Assembly (NCBI GenBank): GCA_954871525.1
Contig: OX940868.1
Location: 23,121,056 to 23,185,055 of the forward strand
DNA: 64,000 bases
Direction: 5' to 3'
From: Parietaria judaica
Lineage: Eukaryota > Streptophyta > Magnoliopsida > Rosales > Urticaceae
Every line of letters starts with the position of its first letter. Within the stretch, counting starts at the first letter, position 1. A model generated the notes under the pieces. That model worked only from the letters and a program-made list of their open reading frames with translations, made no database searches and was not told where the DNA came from. The position numbers were made by a program, and so were the translations under genes. This document shows positions 1-12,751 of the stretch, piece after piece.

Positions 1-2679
1 CCTTTGATATGATTGGCTACAAGAAAAACCCTTGAATCAGAACACCTAGTTTGACACAAAGTTAGTCTCTCGAAACTCGAAAGAAGTTTGATCAAGATGT
101 GTACGTGGCATAAATATCATGATAAGCACGTCGCTGTGGAGACTCAAAATAGTTTTTTATCATTTACATATACATTTGTTAGTCGCCACTTCGCACGATT
201 ATAAATTGTTTAGAGCTACTTATTTGTATTTATTCATTAATTTGCCTTTGTATATTTGTTTTGATCGCAGTGATGATACATATTTATATAGTCGTAGACA
301 TATATACATGCAATGTTATTGTTGACAAAATACAAGACAAGTACGAGCCGTCCAATGCGTAAGCCCTATGCTCTTACTTTATTCCATAATCTATAAATTA
401 ATTAGTATACCTTGATAATATATAAATAATATTAAATGTACAAAAATGAATCATAGCAAGTTTAGGGTTATCTCGAAAAGTGGCCTTTACCCTTTTGTTT
501 TTATATATATTTGCTACTTTGCTTGACCCCATGAGCTCTCTCTCTCTCTCTAATGTTAAATGTTAATAATTAATTGAGTTAAGTATATCATGAGTAAAAT
601 GACAAAATTAAGTTTGTATATAGTAAATAAAAAAGGTGTAATTGAATAATATGTATTATTGAGCTCCACTTGTCATGGCTTGTCTGGAGGAATGGCTCTT
701 GGAGGAGATGAAAGAATAGATGAGATCCTGAATCATATTCATGATGATACTACACATTCGAATATATTATCATAAGAAGGCAGATATCAGTCTCTTTCTA
801 TTATACGAGTATGGAATCACATAATTAATTTACATGACCCCATTGACTTCTTTTCATTTTTAGTATTACTTTTATTTTAGATTCACTTAGGGCCCGCCAA
901 TAAAACTATATATATATATAAAAAATAAAAAAAAAACAATTGTCTTTCCAATTATTCTTACCCAATTTTCATTATCTATTTTTATTGTATCGCTGACGCC
1001 AGCAAAAAAAATTCGTTAAAAATATTCGTGAGAGTATGATCACAATTTATAACCTTGTTAAGTTGGAATTTATTGTACGATAATATTTGTTCATGTCCCA
1101 TGGAAATGAAACGTTTTTCTCGTGAATTATGTGATTACGAAAGTAGTGATGGAAATTAATTGATGATAAAGTTAGGTGTCACGCCCTTGATGCACCGGCC
1201 ACTATTTCTCTACGAACTATTGTGACCACCATTTGATAATATTTATCATCAACTTATTAGTTACATGTATAAATTGACTTGCAATTTTCAAAATCATCAT
1301 TGATTAATATAGTTCCTAATTTTTATACTTTATTAGGCCGCCCAAAGCTTTTATTTTCTGAAAAATTAGTCAATATCGAGTGTTCTTATATAACACGAAA
1401 AATAAATACATGGACGTAAATAAGCCATGTCATCAATCTCCCCTTCAAATGCGACTAAAAAATACCCAATTTTTCTACAAAAGGAAAAGAAAAGAAGAAA
1501 CAACTTCGAAAAAAACATCCCATATTTAAGATTATGTTAATACTTTCATAAAAGTTGTCGATGTAAAGCATCATTTGGGCATATGTCATTGTTGTCAAAG
1601 ACAATATTCTAATCTCTCATTTTGTTACCATCGAGATTGCTAGTTTTATTCTATTTACCTTCTCATTTTTGTATCATATGGAAGAGATATATGTTCATTT
1701 GGCTTGATTGCTCATATTTCTAGCTAGTTATAAATATAGAAAATTAATTTTTAGACAATATAATTGCACGTATTTGCCAGGACATATAGTGCAAAATTGG
1801 GTTGTATAACTTGAATTGTGGATTTGATAAAATAGAGACCGATTGATAACAATTATGAGATTGAATTAATTCAGTTCATGTCTGCAATTTTGGTGCAATA
1901 ATGAGGCATCCAATAATTGGTCCTAATTTAATGCTCGATGTCAACTTATAATTGAATTCATTTCATATATATAGCTGAAGAAAAATAACACCAATTAGTA
2001 GGGCCTACTATATATATATATTTATTTATATTAGTGTAACTTGTTGCACCCCGAATCCGATCAATCAGCTACGAATTTAAGTATATACATAATGTCCAGA
2101 TCAATTTATTAACGGAGAAAAAAAAAATCTTGCATAAGTTAATCAAAATAAATAATGTTCGTGACCGTGAGACACCATCAAAGGAATAATTGAAACATGT
2201 CTAAGAATCCAAGATGATGAGTCACTCATTAACTATTTTTTAATATTAATTATTGTAGCTAATCGATTTAATTTGACCACATCGGTGTGCGCATCGAGTC
2301 TCTGAAAACCAAGGAGCAAACGGTTCGTAGTAAGTTTATCATTATTGCCCATAGGATTGGATGTATAAATAACCAAGGACCTTATATTTGTTATTTTTAA
2401 AAAAATATCATAAATAATAGAAAAATGATAATTAATTGAAATGAACAACTAAGAAGCTGGATATAGTTGACTCGAAGGGGATGAATTCAACCCTTGAACC
2501 TGGGAAAAAGCGTGGCTGTGAATTTGAAAGAGTAGAGAGCTTAATCATCAATGAATTTATGACAAGAGTCTTAAAAATATTTTAATATATTTATGAATAA
2601 TGACAAACAGCTCGATCTTCCTTTGGTAATGTTAACTTAGACAGACTGGCAGAACCAGCTAGCTACGTGTCAAGTTAGG

Positions 2680-2727
<48 letters not shown>

Positions 2728-3160
2728 TATACATATATGAAAAAGTAGATTTGGACCTCGATCGAAAAAGAAATGACATACATCTCCTCTCCTTAAACGA
2801 CACACTTAAGTACACGTTTGGACAACGAAATCCCATTTAATTAAAATTAAAATTAACCTTTTCTTATCTTAATAAAGAAAAAAAAAAAAGCAAATTAAAA
2901 ACGATGGAAATAAACTTTTCACCATATACTTTTGATTTTGGTAGCATTAAGATAGATATATATGAAGAAGAGACAAACAATTCACTGGTGGGAAACTTGA
3001 CAGTGATTAATTTAGATTGGAGTTCATTGGTCAGTGATGTACGAGCTGTGAAGAATTGAATTTGAAATGAGACAAAATATATCAAAGATCCATTGGGTGT
3101 GTGATTACGTAGTAGTTGTTCTTCGGAATTAAATAATGGGGCCGGACAAGTAACAAAGTT
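1..3160. other. Intergenic AT-rich DNA upstream of the nitrate transporter
   Basis: No gene is supported here. Short open frames on both strands have no recognisable domain and no coding character. The sequence is strongly AT-rich, with many short A/T runs and a long ATT microsatellite. The last few hundred bases presumably hold the promoter of the nitrate transporter that follows. Confidence 0.6.
2681..2726. repeat. (ATT)n microsatellite, about 15 units
   Basis: An uninterrupted ATT/TTA trinucleotide tract, likely length-polymorphic. It lies about 600 bp upstream of the nitrate transporter start codon. Confidence 0.95.
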
Positions 3161-3172
3161 TGATTCTCTCAC

Positions 3173-3180
3173 TATATAAA
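3173..3180 (+). promoter_or_regulatory. TATA box of the nitrate transporter gene
   Basis: TATATAAA lies 133 bp upstream of the ATG. It is followed by a pyrimidine-rich leader with a CTCT microsatellite at about 3241-3267, a common feature of plant 5' leaders. The element was assigned by position and sequence only. Confidence 0.6.
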
Positions 3181-3312
3181 CCCCTTCGCACCACTCCTTT
3201 CCATCACACTAGTTCCTTCTCTTATCCGATTAACCCCTCTCCTTCTCTCTCACTCTCTCTCTCTCTAAATACACACTACACAACCTTAGTGTTAGTGTAT
3301 ACAATATTTTCC

Positions 3313-5613
3313 ATGGCGAGCATTCTCCCACAGACACACGGCAAAACCCTCCCCGACGCATGGGACTTCAAAGGCCGGCCGGCCGAGCGTGCCCGCTCCG
3401 GCGGCTGGGGCGCTGCAGCCATGATTCTAGGTCAACGCTCAGCTCCCTATCACATGTAATCATTATATATCTATATATAGTTACATGTTATTTACAGTAC
3501 GTATATAATGATTGATCAGGCGGCGAGGCGGTGGAGAGACTGACGACGTTAGGGATAGCGGTGAACTTGGTGACGTACTTGACGGGGACGATGCACTTGG
3601 GCAATGCAACCTCCGCCACCACTGTCACCAACTTCCTCGGGACCTCCTTCATGCTCTGCCTTCTCGGCGGATTCATCGCCGACTCTTTTCTCGGAAGGTA
3701 CGTTCCTATAATTTAATACATGCACAAGCACAACCAAAGAGTCAGACTTTGCGGGCAATATCTACCACATGTTGACCTTTCGGGCTACTTTCCGACATAT
3801 CGTATTAGTTTTTTACTACACAACTTCTCACAGATAGTTCTCTTTTCTTCTTAAAGGTACCTTACGATTGCCATCTTCGCAACCATTCAAGCTACTGTGA
3901 GTCTCTCTTTCTTCTTTCTACCTCCCACTTACGTCGAGGCTTTGCTTTGAAAACAGTTTCTTACTTGTTGAGGCTTTTGGTATCTAGGGCGTCACGATAT
4001 TGACTATTTCGACGGCGGTGCCGAGCCTGCGTCCGCCGAAGTGCTCGGCAGAGACGGGCGAGACGTGTGTGATGGCGAGCGGCATGCAGCTGACCGTGCT
4101 CCACATAGCGCTGTACTTGACGGCTTTGGGCACGGGCGGGCTGAAGTCAAGCGTGTCCGGGTTCGGGTCGGACCAGTTCGATGAGAACGACAAGGAGGAG
4201 CGGCGCCGGATGACGAGCTTCTTCAGCTGGTTCTTCTTATTCATCAGCATTGGCTCGCTCTTGGCAGTGTCCGTGCTCGTCTACATTCAGGACAACGTGG
4301 GCCGTCCGTGGGGCTACGGAATCTGTGCCTTAGCAATCGGGTTAGGGCTCGTCTTGTTCCTCGCTGGGACAAGACGGTATCGCTTCAAGAAGCTTCTTGG
4401 GAGCCCGCTCACGCAGATCGCCACCGTGTTCGTCGCGGCCTGGCGCAAGAGAGCCTGTGAGCTGCCCGCTGACTCGTCCAAGCTCTACGACTTAGATGAC
4501 TTAGCTCAAGGCTCAAAGAAAAAGACGAAGCAAAGGCTTCCACGTTCTGACCAGTTCCGGTGAGTAAACCAACGTCATATATATTATATTTCGTGTATAA
4601 CATCTATTTTAAGTCACATGTTTCGCAAATATCGACAAAGAGAGATAATTAATTCGCTGGGAGTTAGATAGAAGATGAAAATGACGCGCGCATTTACACA
4701 ACACCAAGCACTCGTGTGGTAACAAATGAAAGTGATTACGCGCAGGTTCATGGACAAAGCGGCAATCAAGACACCCGAAACGAGCTCCGAAGGGATGGTG
4801 AACAAGTGGAGCATATCGACGGTGACGGACGTGGAAGAGGTGAAATGCGTCATCAGAATGCTGCCAATATGGGCGACCACAATCATGTTTTGGACTGTCC
4901 ACGCGCAAGTGGTGACCTTATCGGTGTCGCAGTCGGAGACCATGGACCGCCACATGGGCTCCTTCGAGATCCCCGCGGCCTCGCTCGCAGTCTTCTTCGT
5001 CGCCAGCACCATCATCACCATCCCCATCTACGACCGCCTTGTCGTCCCCATTGGCCGCAAGCTACTGAAGAGTCCACAGAGCATGACTCGCCCACTTCAG
5101 CGCATAGGCATCGGCCTCGTCTTGTCCATCCTCGGCATGGTCGTCGCCGCCATCGTGGAGACCAAGCGCCTACACGCCGCCACTTCGAGCGGTATCGCCG
5201 ACGACCCCAAGGCTGTGCTCAATCTGCCCGTCTTCTGGCTCGTCCCGCAGTTCCTCATCGTGGGGGCGGGAGAGGCGTTCATGTACATCGGGCAGCTGGA
5301 CTTCTTCCTGAGGGAGTGCCCTAAGGGGATGAAGACGATGAGCACGGGGCTGTTTCTGAGCACACTCTCCGTAGGGTTCTTCATCAGCTCGCTTCTGGTG
5401 ACCATCGTCGAGAAGATGACGAAGAACAGCCCGTGGATCGCCGATAACCTGAACCACGGGAAGCTATATGATTTTTACTGGCTGCTGGCAGTGATGAGCT
5501 CAGTGAACTTCATGATGTACTCGCTGTGCGCCAAGTGGTACGTGTACAAGGAGAAGAGGCTCGCGGACCAGGGCATCGAGATGGAAGAGAGCCTCGATAT
5601 CGTGGGTCACTAG
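3313..5613 (+). CDS. NPF6: NRT1.1/CHL1-like nitrate transporter (NPF6 clade, POT/PTR family)
   Basis: Five exons: 3313-3430, 3520-3697, 3857-3896, 3988-4559 and 4746-5613. All introns have GT...AG borders and the reading frame is continuous, giving 591 residues (Arabidopsis NRT1.1 has 590). The protein should be a 12-segment plasma-membrane proton-coupled nitrate transporter. Visible family marks: the proton-coupling ExxER motif EAVER at residues 42-46; a Thr at about residue 102 in GRYLTIAIF, matching the Thr101 phospho-switch that sets affinity in Arabidopsis; a His at about residue 355 in FWTVHAQ, matching nitrate-binding His356; and the FYWL...KWYVYKEKRL C-terminal region. The start is the ATG opening MASILPQ, in good context (CCATGGC). 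The NPF6 clade is clear. Whether this is the NPF6.3 orthologue or a close NPF6.4-like paralogue cannot be settled by eye. No lesions are seen. Confidence 0.93.
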
Positions 5614-6659
5614 TTGTTTTGTGTTTCACCAATCAAAAATAATATCTTCCAAAAATATACAAACAATAACATGCAAAATCGGGGTTTCTTGGAATGCAAG
5701 AAACAAAGAAAGAAAGACACCTCCCTGTTGGTTTCTTCTGTATCAATATTATTGTTGTTGCTTTTTTTTTTATAAACATTTTGTAATATGTAAAAAAGGA
5801 AAGGAGTGAAAATTAATGATAGGGTTTGGAGTTTTGCTTGTATATTATTATTATAGTTGCGTTGCCCACTTGATTTTTGCATTGAAGAAGATGTTGATCG
5901 ATGTGTTTCTACTCAATTAATTAATAACATTATATGGTAGATAGTACTTGTTAATTAATAATTTAAAAGTCGAACAAAAACAAAATAGTTCAAAGAAAAA
6001 TATTCTAAACCATCGATCATAACACGCATATGCATGTGTGGTATATATATGGTAGCAGTATATTATAGTGAAAGGAACGAATTTTGCTAGATTTCAATTG
6101 ATGAAAGTTTTTTTTATTTATTATTATTTTAGTACAAATATTCATAGTCTTTAATTATCTTTAAGATATTTTTAGTACATGGTAAAATAAATTGTTATTT
6201 TTATCTATTTTTCTAGTTGGAATCTTTCCTGCATTATTGGACTTACATGGAAACCGCCAAACTTTCTTGTGCCTACTCTATAACTAGCCCTTGTCCCAAT
6301 CGAATAAAAAATATATGATTGAAAATAAAGGACCATCCTAATTCCGAAAAATACCCTAACAGATGAAAGCTATATTAAAGACATTTTCTCATTTACTAAT
6401 TGTCCACTATACCCTTGAATTTCTGGTGTTATGCAAAATAATAATAATAATAATAAAATAAATTTTAAAAAAACATGAACCATTTTTTTTTAACAATATC
6501 ACATTTGAATTTGTGAAGTGTACTCCTTTTATTTCCATAATTGACAATCTTTGTTTAGTGTTACGGCCACAATTGTACAAAAAAGACTCTAAACCGAATT
6601 TAAAACTGATAACATTAATTTATCGATTTTTTCACTATCGAAAATTTATGCTTTTTTAG
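5614..6659. other. 3' flank of the transporter gene, AT-rich, no gene seen
   Basis: The first 250 bp probably contain the 3' untranslated region. The rest is AT-rich DNA with ATA/AAT runs (an AATAAT tract near 6440). No coding region or definite mobile element was recognised. Confidence 0.5.
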
Positions 6660-7230
6660 AATACCAAAAGATGTGGTTTAAACCGCTACCGGTTTTTGCT
6701 AAATGGTAGCGGTTACAAGGTTCACGGTAAAAACCGCTACCGATTACCGATTAACCCGATAATAAATTTGTATGTTTTTATACATTTGAAAATAGATAAA
6801 TGTAAGACTTTTAGCATTCAATATCTATATAACATTGTTTTGGCATGAATTTTCTCATTCATTGATTCATTCAATCGTATTTTATTTTGAACAATTTTCG
6901 TTGTTAGTGTAATTATTTCTTCCCGTTTGAATAAGAATGAGTAAATGTCAAGAGAAATGACTCTATTTGAATTATTTCATCAATTAGTTCTTTTTTTATA
7001 CTTTAAATTGTGTAGTACTAATTTGATTTTTCAAAAATATGATGATTATGTTGTGTTTCATAAAAATGCGTTTAAAACCGAATTTAAAACCGATATATCG
7101 ATAATTGGTAAAATTAGTTTTAAACTTCAATAGCGCGGCTTTCGGTTCTAAAATTGAAAAAACCGAAAATGTGGTGATCTATATAAATAAATATGAAAAC
7201 CGAAACCGAAGACTCAGTTATTCACCCCTA
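6660..7230. mobile_element. Degenerate hAT-like element remnant (one recognisable end)
   Basis: The stretch is dense in ACCG/CGGT motifs on both strands (around 6680-6750, 7070-7160 and 7195-7215), typical of the subterminal regions of some plant hAT elements. It ends at TTCACCCCTA (7221-7230). This is the reverse complement of TAGGGGTGAA, which opens the better preserved hAT-like element at 26785. No matching left end or target duplication could be fixed, so the left boundary is approximate. Confidence 0.4.
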
Positions 7231-7640
7231 CGCCACATGACAACTATTTTGTCCCAAAAGACTAATAAAACGTGGTTTAAATTGTCATATTTTAGGGATG
7301 AGTGAAAATTTGTTGTAACTTACCAAGGTTAATTTTTATTTTTTTTATTGGTAATATGTAAGATCTTCAAAATTAAGCGAGGCTGCAAAAATAAAAATAA
7401 TTAGACAATTATAATTCATTTGATCGCAAACATGATTTATTCTATTCGATATAAATATAACACATCTTTTTTTAAAAAAAAAAATAGAAGACATCAATTT
7501 TTAAATTTATTTTATGTAGCTTAAATAATAATAGTCACGTCCATGATCCATCAAAAGTTGCTCGATTCTACTCCATCTTATGATTCTTTCATTCGCGTGT
7601 CAACTTTTACGATTTTGTTGCAAGCCAATGTAGAAATTAC

Positions 7641-7691
<51 letters not shown>

Positions 7692-10180
7692 AGATTAGTT
7701 TTATAGAAGTGGAGTGGGCACGTACATACGCCACACAATGAAGACGAGGTAGGAATCTTTGGTGCGAGATTCAAAGAAAAAGGTCAACGTATGGCAATAT
7801 GTTGATTGTCCAAGATTAGTTGAAAGAGATATTCACATGTCATGTCATAAGAAAGAAGATATTTAGTCAGCTTTGAAGCCCTTTTCTTCGTTTAGGCAAA
7901 TATCACTTCCTTTTTTCCACTCTTGGTTAATTTAGGGCAATCCATTCATCTGACCAATTCAACGTACCTATTGAGTGTGTCTTCCACGACCGACGTCTCA
8001 GCTTATTCATTATTATACAATTTCAACTCTTAATTGTTCGTTAATATATAAAGTCTTTGGATGCTCCAATTATGTATGGAGCATGTTGTGTTAGTAATCC
8101 AAAGCCCAATTAATATCTCTGTCGCGTTGCATGAAATTTTAGTATATAGTTGCAACTTGCAATATAGTCTCTCTAGGTATACCTAGTGGTGGTATCTCCC
8201 AGTCCCAGAGATACAGATTCTTGTGTCTGTGTTTCAAAGATCATATATATCTACTTATTTGACTTCATCAAGATCGATCCATGAATGATTACGATGATCA
8301 ACTTGGAAATCAAATGGTTCCACTTTTTGACGATCGTGACATCAAAAAGTATGTAAACATCACGGGCTTGCATTCAATTTCCTTTTTCAAATAATTAATA
8401 TAATATACCATACAATCACAAAACAGTAATTCTATAGCAACTATGAAATTAAAATCAATTTTCTATATAAAAAAAACAAACTAAAAAATCAAACACTTTA
8501 GTAATTATCTAGATCCAAATATGATTTATTAATGTCTATCTCCTTAAGAAAACATAAAGCGCCGGGCAAAAATCAGAATTTGCACATCAAAAGGGTTTAT
8601 TAGATATAATTTTTTTTGTGAAAAATTACAGTTTAGGAATTATATTTAAATTTCGTTAGACATGAAGTGTTAAGATAAAAATTTATATAAATTAACATTA
8701 AAAATAAAATAAAATTGAAGCATAAGTCTACAAAAGTTTTTGAAAGGGGGTTTGTGCCCCACTCCTGTTAGCTTCACTTTCGTCATTGACTTAAGGTGTT
8801 GTGTACTGACGGAGCTCTAACTAAAATCAAACACTTTAGAAATATGCTTAAAAAAATTATAGAGAAACTTGCAATATTTTGTTAACACAATTTACGAGAT
8901 TCAATGTTTTTAATTTATGTCCATGGAGCGCTCACTCGTATAAGTCAACAGTAATGAACGATAAAATAAAAATTGTATGAATATAAAACTTGGACTCTCT
9001 TGAAACGTGAAATAATTACTGATGAGAAGAGAGAGGAGTTACTGCAAAACTTTATTAAAGAAAAGTCCACAAATGACCGCAATAAATGTCAATATCAAAA
9101 TCATAAAACATGACACAGTTTTCAGCTTATAATATCGATTGCATAATAAATTACTACAGAGATTACACAAGCTAAATACACAACACTTTGGGCTTCCTCC
9201 TATATTTGAGTGGCCCATTAATTTTAGGACTTAGCCCAATATTATATAAGTGATGTAATCAAATTAAGAATAATCTCTATAGAAAATAAGAGAGCCAAAA
9301 ACAAGAGAGATAAGTAATCAAAGAGAAAAATAAATAAATAAATAAATAACTAGCTTTCTACTTCTACCATTCGATCGAAAATTTCAAGAGATGGATCATC
9401 GTGAAACTTTGATAATTCATAATTCACATGCATATAAAATTGTTTGTGTATATTCACTTTCAATCGTTGAGGTTTTCTTGCAAATAAATGTTTTGCGCTT
9501 ATTGGTTGCCGCGGTTGTTGGAGACTAATGTTTAGTTGAATCTTATTTTTAGTGAATTTTTTTGCCAAACAAGGAAGTGCAATGATTATAAGTTTCATAA
9601 AAAAGGTTGGAAGAACCGACAAATATCTCAAACGAATTTGTTAAGTCCCACATGAAAAAGACATATGAACTTAATAAGGTTTAAAAATATAAATTACTCC
9701 TTTCATTGGCAATTATTTTTAAAGTGGAACTCCACGAAAACTTAATTATTAAGTGCATCTTCCTCTAAATATCTAATCATCTAGGGTTTAGGCTAGAAAA
9801 GAAATATCAAATGAAATAAAAAAACCATATATACTCGTATGCATATATAGTTGAATATAGCTGGCATATCTTGTATTTACCTTGCATGATTAAGATTCAA
9901 GATTATGTATATTTCAATGCTCAGGACTTTTTGCCATTTTTATATAAACATGCATATATATGTTTCGATGCCTTTTTTCTTCTTCTTCTCTTTATTCTAA
10001 GAGAACTGCATGCCCGTGAACGCCTCAACTTTTGTCCATATATACTCTAATTGAACCCGTATACAATATATTTTATTACTAATTCGCAAACTATATACAA
10101 TTGAAGTGACTGAACACCGCTTTTTTAACCATTATTTAATCTACATTTTAATCAGTGTCTTTAATTACAATCATACTTAC
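7231..10180. other. Intergenic AT-rich DNA, no gene recognised
   Basis: Long AT-rich intergenic DNA. A TA then TG dinucleotide tract occupies 7645-7691 and a short AAAT run lies near 9330. Short open frames show no domains. An ATG at 8281 opens a few dozen codons but nothing continues it. Confidence 0.5.
7645..7691. repeat. Compound (TA)n(TG)n microsatellite
   Basis: A TA dinucleotide tract runs directly into a TG tract. Confidence 0.95.
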
Positions 10181-10184
10181 ACTT

Positions 10185-10855
10185 TTAGCGCAAGGCTTAA
10201 ATTAAATTTAGATGGGAGTAGTTTAGGTAATTCAGGCCTTGCTGACCACGGTGATATATTGAGAGGCTATAAAAGTATAAGTTTATTTTTAGCTTTTGAA
10301 AATTGAAAATTCTTTGGAACTTGCTCAAATAATGAAGCCGAATTTATGATGGTGTTTGAAGGAATTGAGATTTGTAAACAACTAGGCTCCGAGGGCATTG
10401 ACATTGAAAGTGATTTTAAAATCATTGTTTGTTGGATAAAGTCTCATAGATGCAATGTGCGGTATTTTTTAGATTTTGTGGGATTTTTGGGAAGAACTTA
10501 CACAAATCTTAAATGATATAGAGTTTTCTATAGAGATGGAAATAAAGTTGCAGATGCTTTGTCTCGTATTGGTGTTGAAGGGAGAGATATTTTGTTAACC
10601 AATTCTAACCATCTTCCAAGTCCTATTAAATGTTGATTAGATTAGACAAGATGGATACCGCTTATATGAGACATGTCTAAGATATTATATTAGTCTTGTT
10701 GGTTTATGATTGTTTTGTGTTTAGGTTTAAGTTAGTTTTGTAAGTTCTACCATGTTACCACGGTTTCCTCCGCCTTAAGTGAAGGTTATATTAATAAATT
10801 TTAAATGTGGTCACGACACAAGTGATTCCCGGCTATTCCGTTAAAAAAACAATAG
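10185..10855 (+). pseudogene. LINE-type RNase H domain remnant (retrotransposon 3' end)
   Basis: Translation in shifting frames gives the plant LINE RNase H (RVT_3) pattern: KLNLDGSS near 10200, then a GG(V/I)LRD-like stretch, NNEAEF near 10330, a GIEICKQLG helix, and a D..I..(C/W)I block. It ends with the characteristic EGNKVADALSR-like stretch at about 10540-10575. Stops and frame changes interrupt it. Downstream, TTATATTAATAAATTTT and an A-run near 10845 resemble a LINE 3' tail. It is inactive. Family membership is inferred from motif order only. Confidence 0.65.
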
Positions 10856-11054
10856 AAGATGAAAGTGCAATTTTATAGAATATTCAAGTCTAAATGTAGC
10901 TTGTTATAACTAGTATAAACGTAGCTAGCTAAAAATTTGAAGACATAAATGCCATGAAGAAGCACCATTAATTTTCTATAGTTCTGACATGGATTATTGA
11001 ATTCTAAAAATCCGTACATCATCGAGTCTTGTAACTTAAAACGGCGGTCAGAAA

Positions 11055-11055
11055 G

Positions 11056-11086
<31 letters not shown>
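11055..11086. repeat. Poly(A) tract
   Basis: A pure A run of about 30 bases. It may be the tail of an old retroposed sequence, but no body could be assigned. Confidence 0.8.
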
Positions 11087-11089
<3 letters not shown>

Positions 11090-11261
11090 ACAATAAAAGT
11101 AAATGTATATATCGTTTATTAAAAAAAAAAAAATTGATTTACTAGATTGCTGCTCTAATATACACAAAAATATATTTTAATAGGAAGCTTACGAAAGGAG
11201 TGAAAGAGTTTAGTACTTCAATATTTAAAATTTAAAAACATACATGCATATTTATATTACG

Positions 11262-12103
11262 TGTCACAGGGTCAATTTCGTACCTGAATTTTTTACCTTG
11301 TGCGGCGCCGTGTACACTCAAACACGACCAGCCTTCCCCGTGTAAACCAACTCTCGTATGCAAACCTAGACTAAGTACCCAATGAATTTCGACTAAGCAA
11401 GTAAAGTATCACACCACGACACAAGCTTACGGGGCACACCCCAACCTTTCTTTTTATTAAAAGGGTAGACTCAGGTGCGCTAACGCCGTTCCCTTCGTCT
11501 CACTCACAAAACTCTCGCAAAGCACTAACTCTCACTCTAGCCTAAACTCGCATATGGTTTCACACCTTTAAGATAGCCACATTCGACTTTATTTATAGAA
11601 TACAAAGAGAAAACCTAATCCTAATCGAATCCTAACTCTTAGGCCTTATCCTATCTTTAACGTGTTATCCTTGAAGATAGCCCACTATCTTCACGAATTC
11701 ATGGGCCGAACTCTCCCTTTGCGCGTCCTTCTTGGGCCTTCCGCGTGGGTGACGCTCACCGAGTCCGTGTGGGTGACGCTGGACTTCTCCGCGTGGGTGA
11801 CGCTCGCTGCGTCACCGCGTGCCACTTTTCCCCTGCCCGAATGCGCGTATCCGCTGCCCTGGTTGCCCGCGTGTGAGTTCGCTGCCCGTGCCTTTCTCGG
11901 ACATGCTACTCGTGCTTGTTGCATGCTTCTCACGTACTCCTGTGCGTTGGGCCGCTGCCCTATGCCGCACGTGCTCGGCCCACCACCCAAGCCAAGTCTT
12001 TCCTTGCGCCTTGCCACTCACTAGGCGCTTCGGGAGGCTTGTTGGGCCTCCTTCCCGTGCTTCCCCGGGCACGGATCCTCTCTAAGGATTTTAGGGTGTG
12101 ACA
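11262..12103 (-). mobile_element. Solo LTR of a retrotransposon, 842 bp, TSD ttacg
   Basis: The element begins TGTCACAGGG and ends GGTGTGACA, so it has TG...CA termini with an imperfect short inverted repeat. It is flanked by an exact 5-bp duplication, ttacg (11257-11261 and 12104-12108). No internal retrotransposon genes lie next to it, which fits a solo LTR left by recombination. A TATA-like ctataaataa reads on the minus strand near 11590, suggesting minus orientation. The right part (about 11700-12060) is unusually GC-rich for the region. The long open frames there on both strands are by-products of that composition. It also holds three imperfect copies of a cgtgggtgacgct unit near 11743-11810. 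Confidence 0.85.
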
Positions 12104-12108
12104 TTACG

Positions 12109-12689
12109 TATATATGCGTAAATATATATAGTTATATACGTAGTTATGTCGTTACATTATAGCAGTATCTTGTTGATTTTGGTAGATTTATTATATATAC
12201 AACAAAAAAAAAGCTCTCTATGTAGTCTAATATAAACCGTAAAATGTTTAGAGATCACTAATTTGAGATTTAATAATTATTATTCACAAAGTTAATACAC
12301 TAATCAACGTTATAGTAATTATGTCCTGAATAAACGAAACATGGAATCTCTCCACCGATCCAAGGTAAGCATACAGTCTTATAAAAGTCATTTTACTTTC
12401 AAATACAACAACAACATGTGATTATTTGGGGCCCATTGTCCTCCTCTAGATCATGGCCTCAATCAGTGAATCTAGTTAGTGAAATGACTAATTAATTAAT
12501 TAATTACTTCAAAAAAAATGTGAAATTTTGATTTACTTGAGGTAAACTTATACAAGTTATTAGATGAAAGTTTAAGACCATATATGGTGCTTTTGTGAGA
12601 TACTTTTATTCTTTCTACATGTTTATTATTTATTTATTTATCTATTTATTTTTACTAACAAATAAATAAGAGTCTCGATATATTCCCCT
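12109..12689. other. Promoter-side intergenic DNA of the first HyPRP gene
   Basis: AT-rich DNA between the solo LTR and the HyPRP gene. No further element or gene is seen. Confidence 0.5.
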
Positions 12690-12697
12690 ATAAAAAT
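12690..12697 (+). promoter_or_regulatory. TATA box of HyPRP gene 1
   Basis: TATAAAAA lies 62 bp upstream of the chosen ATG, the usual plant spacing once a short leader is allowed for. Confidence 0.65.
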
Positions 12698-12751
12698 CCT
12701 TGAAACTCTACATTTCATCTCATCACTAAGCTAAAAACCTTGGTTTCCAAA

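Noticed and set aside
8281..8390. ATG at 8281 opening an acidic peptide (MNDYDDQLGNQMVPLFDDRD), considered as a first exon
   Set aside because: No convincing donor or downstream exon was found, no family is recognised, and the frame closes within about 40 codons.
11662..12101. Overlapping frames of 60-120 codons on both strands near 11.7-12.1 kb
   Set aside because: They fall in the GC-rich part of a solo LTR with clear ends and target duplication. Open frames in all directions reflect composition.
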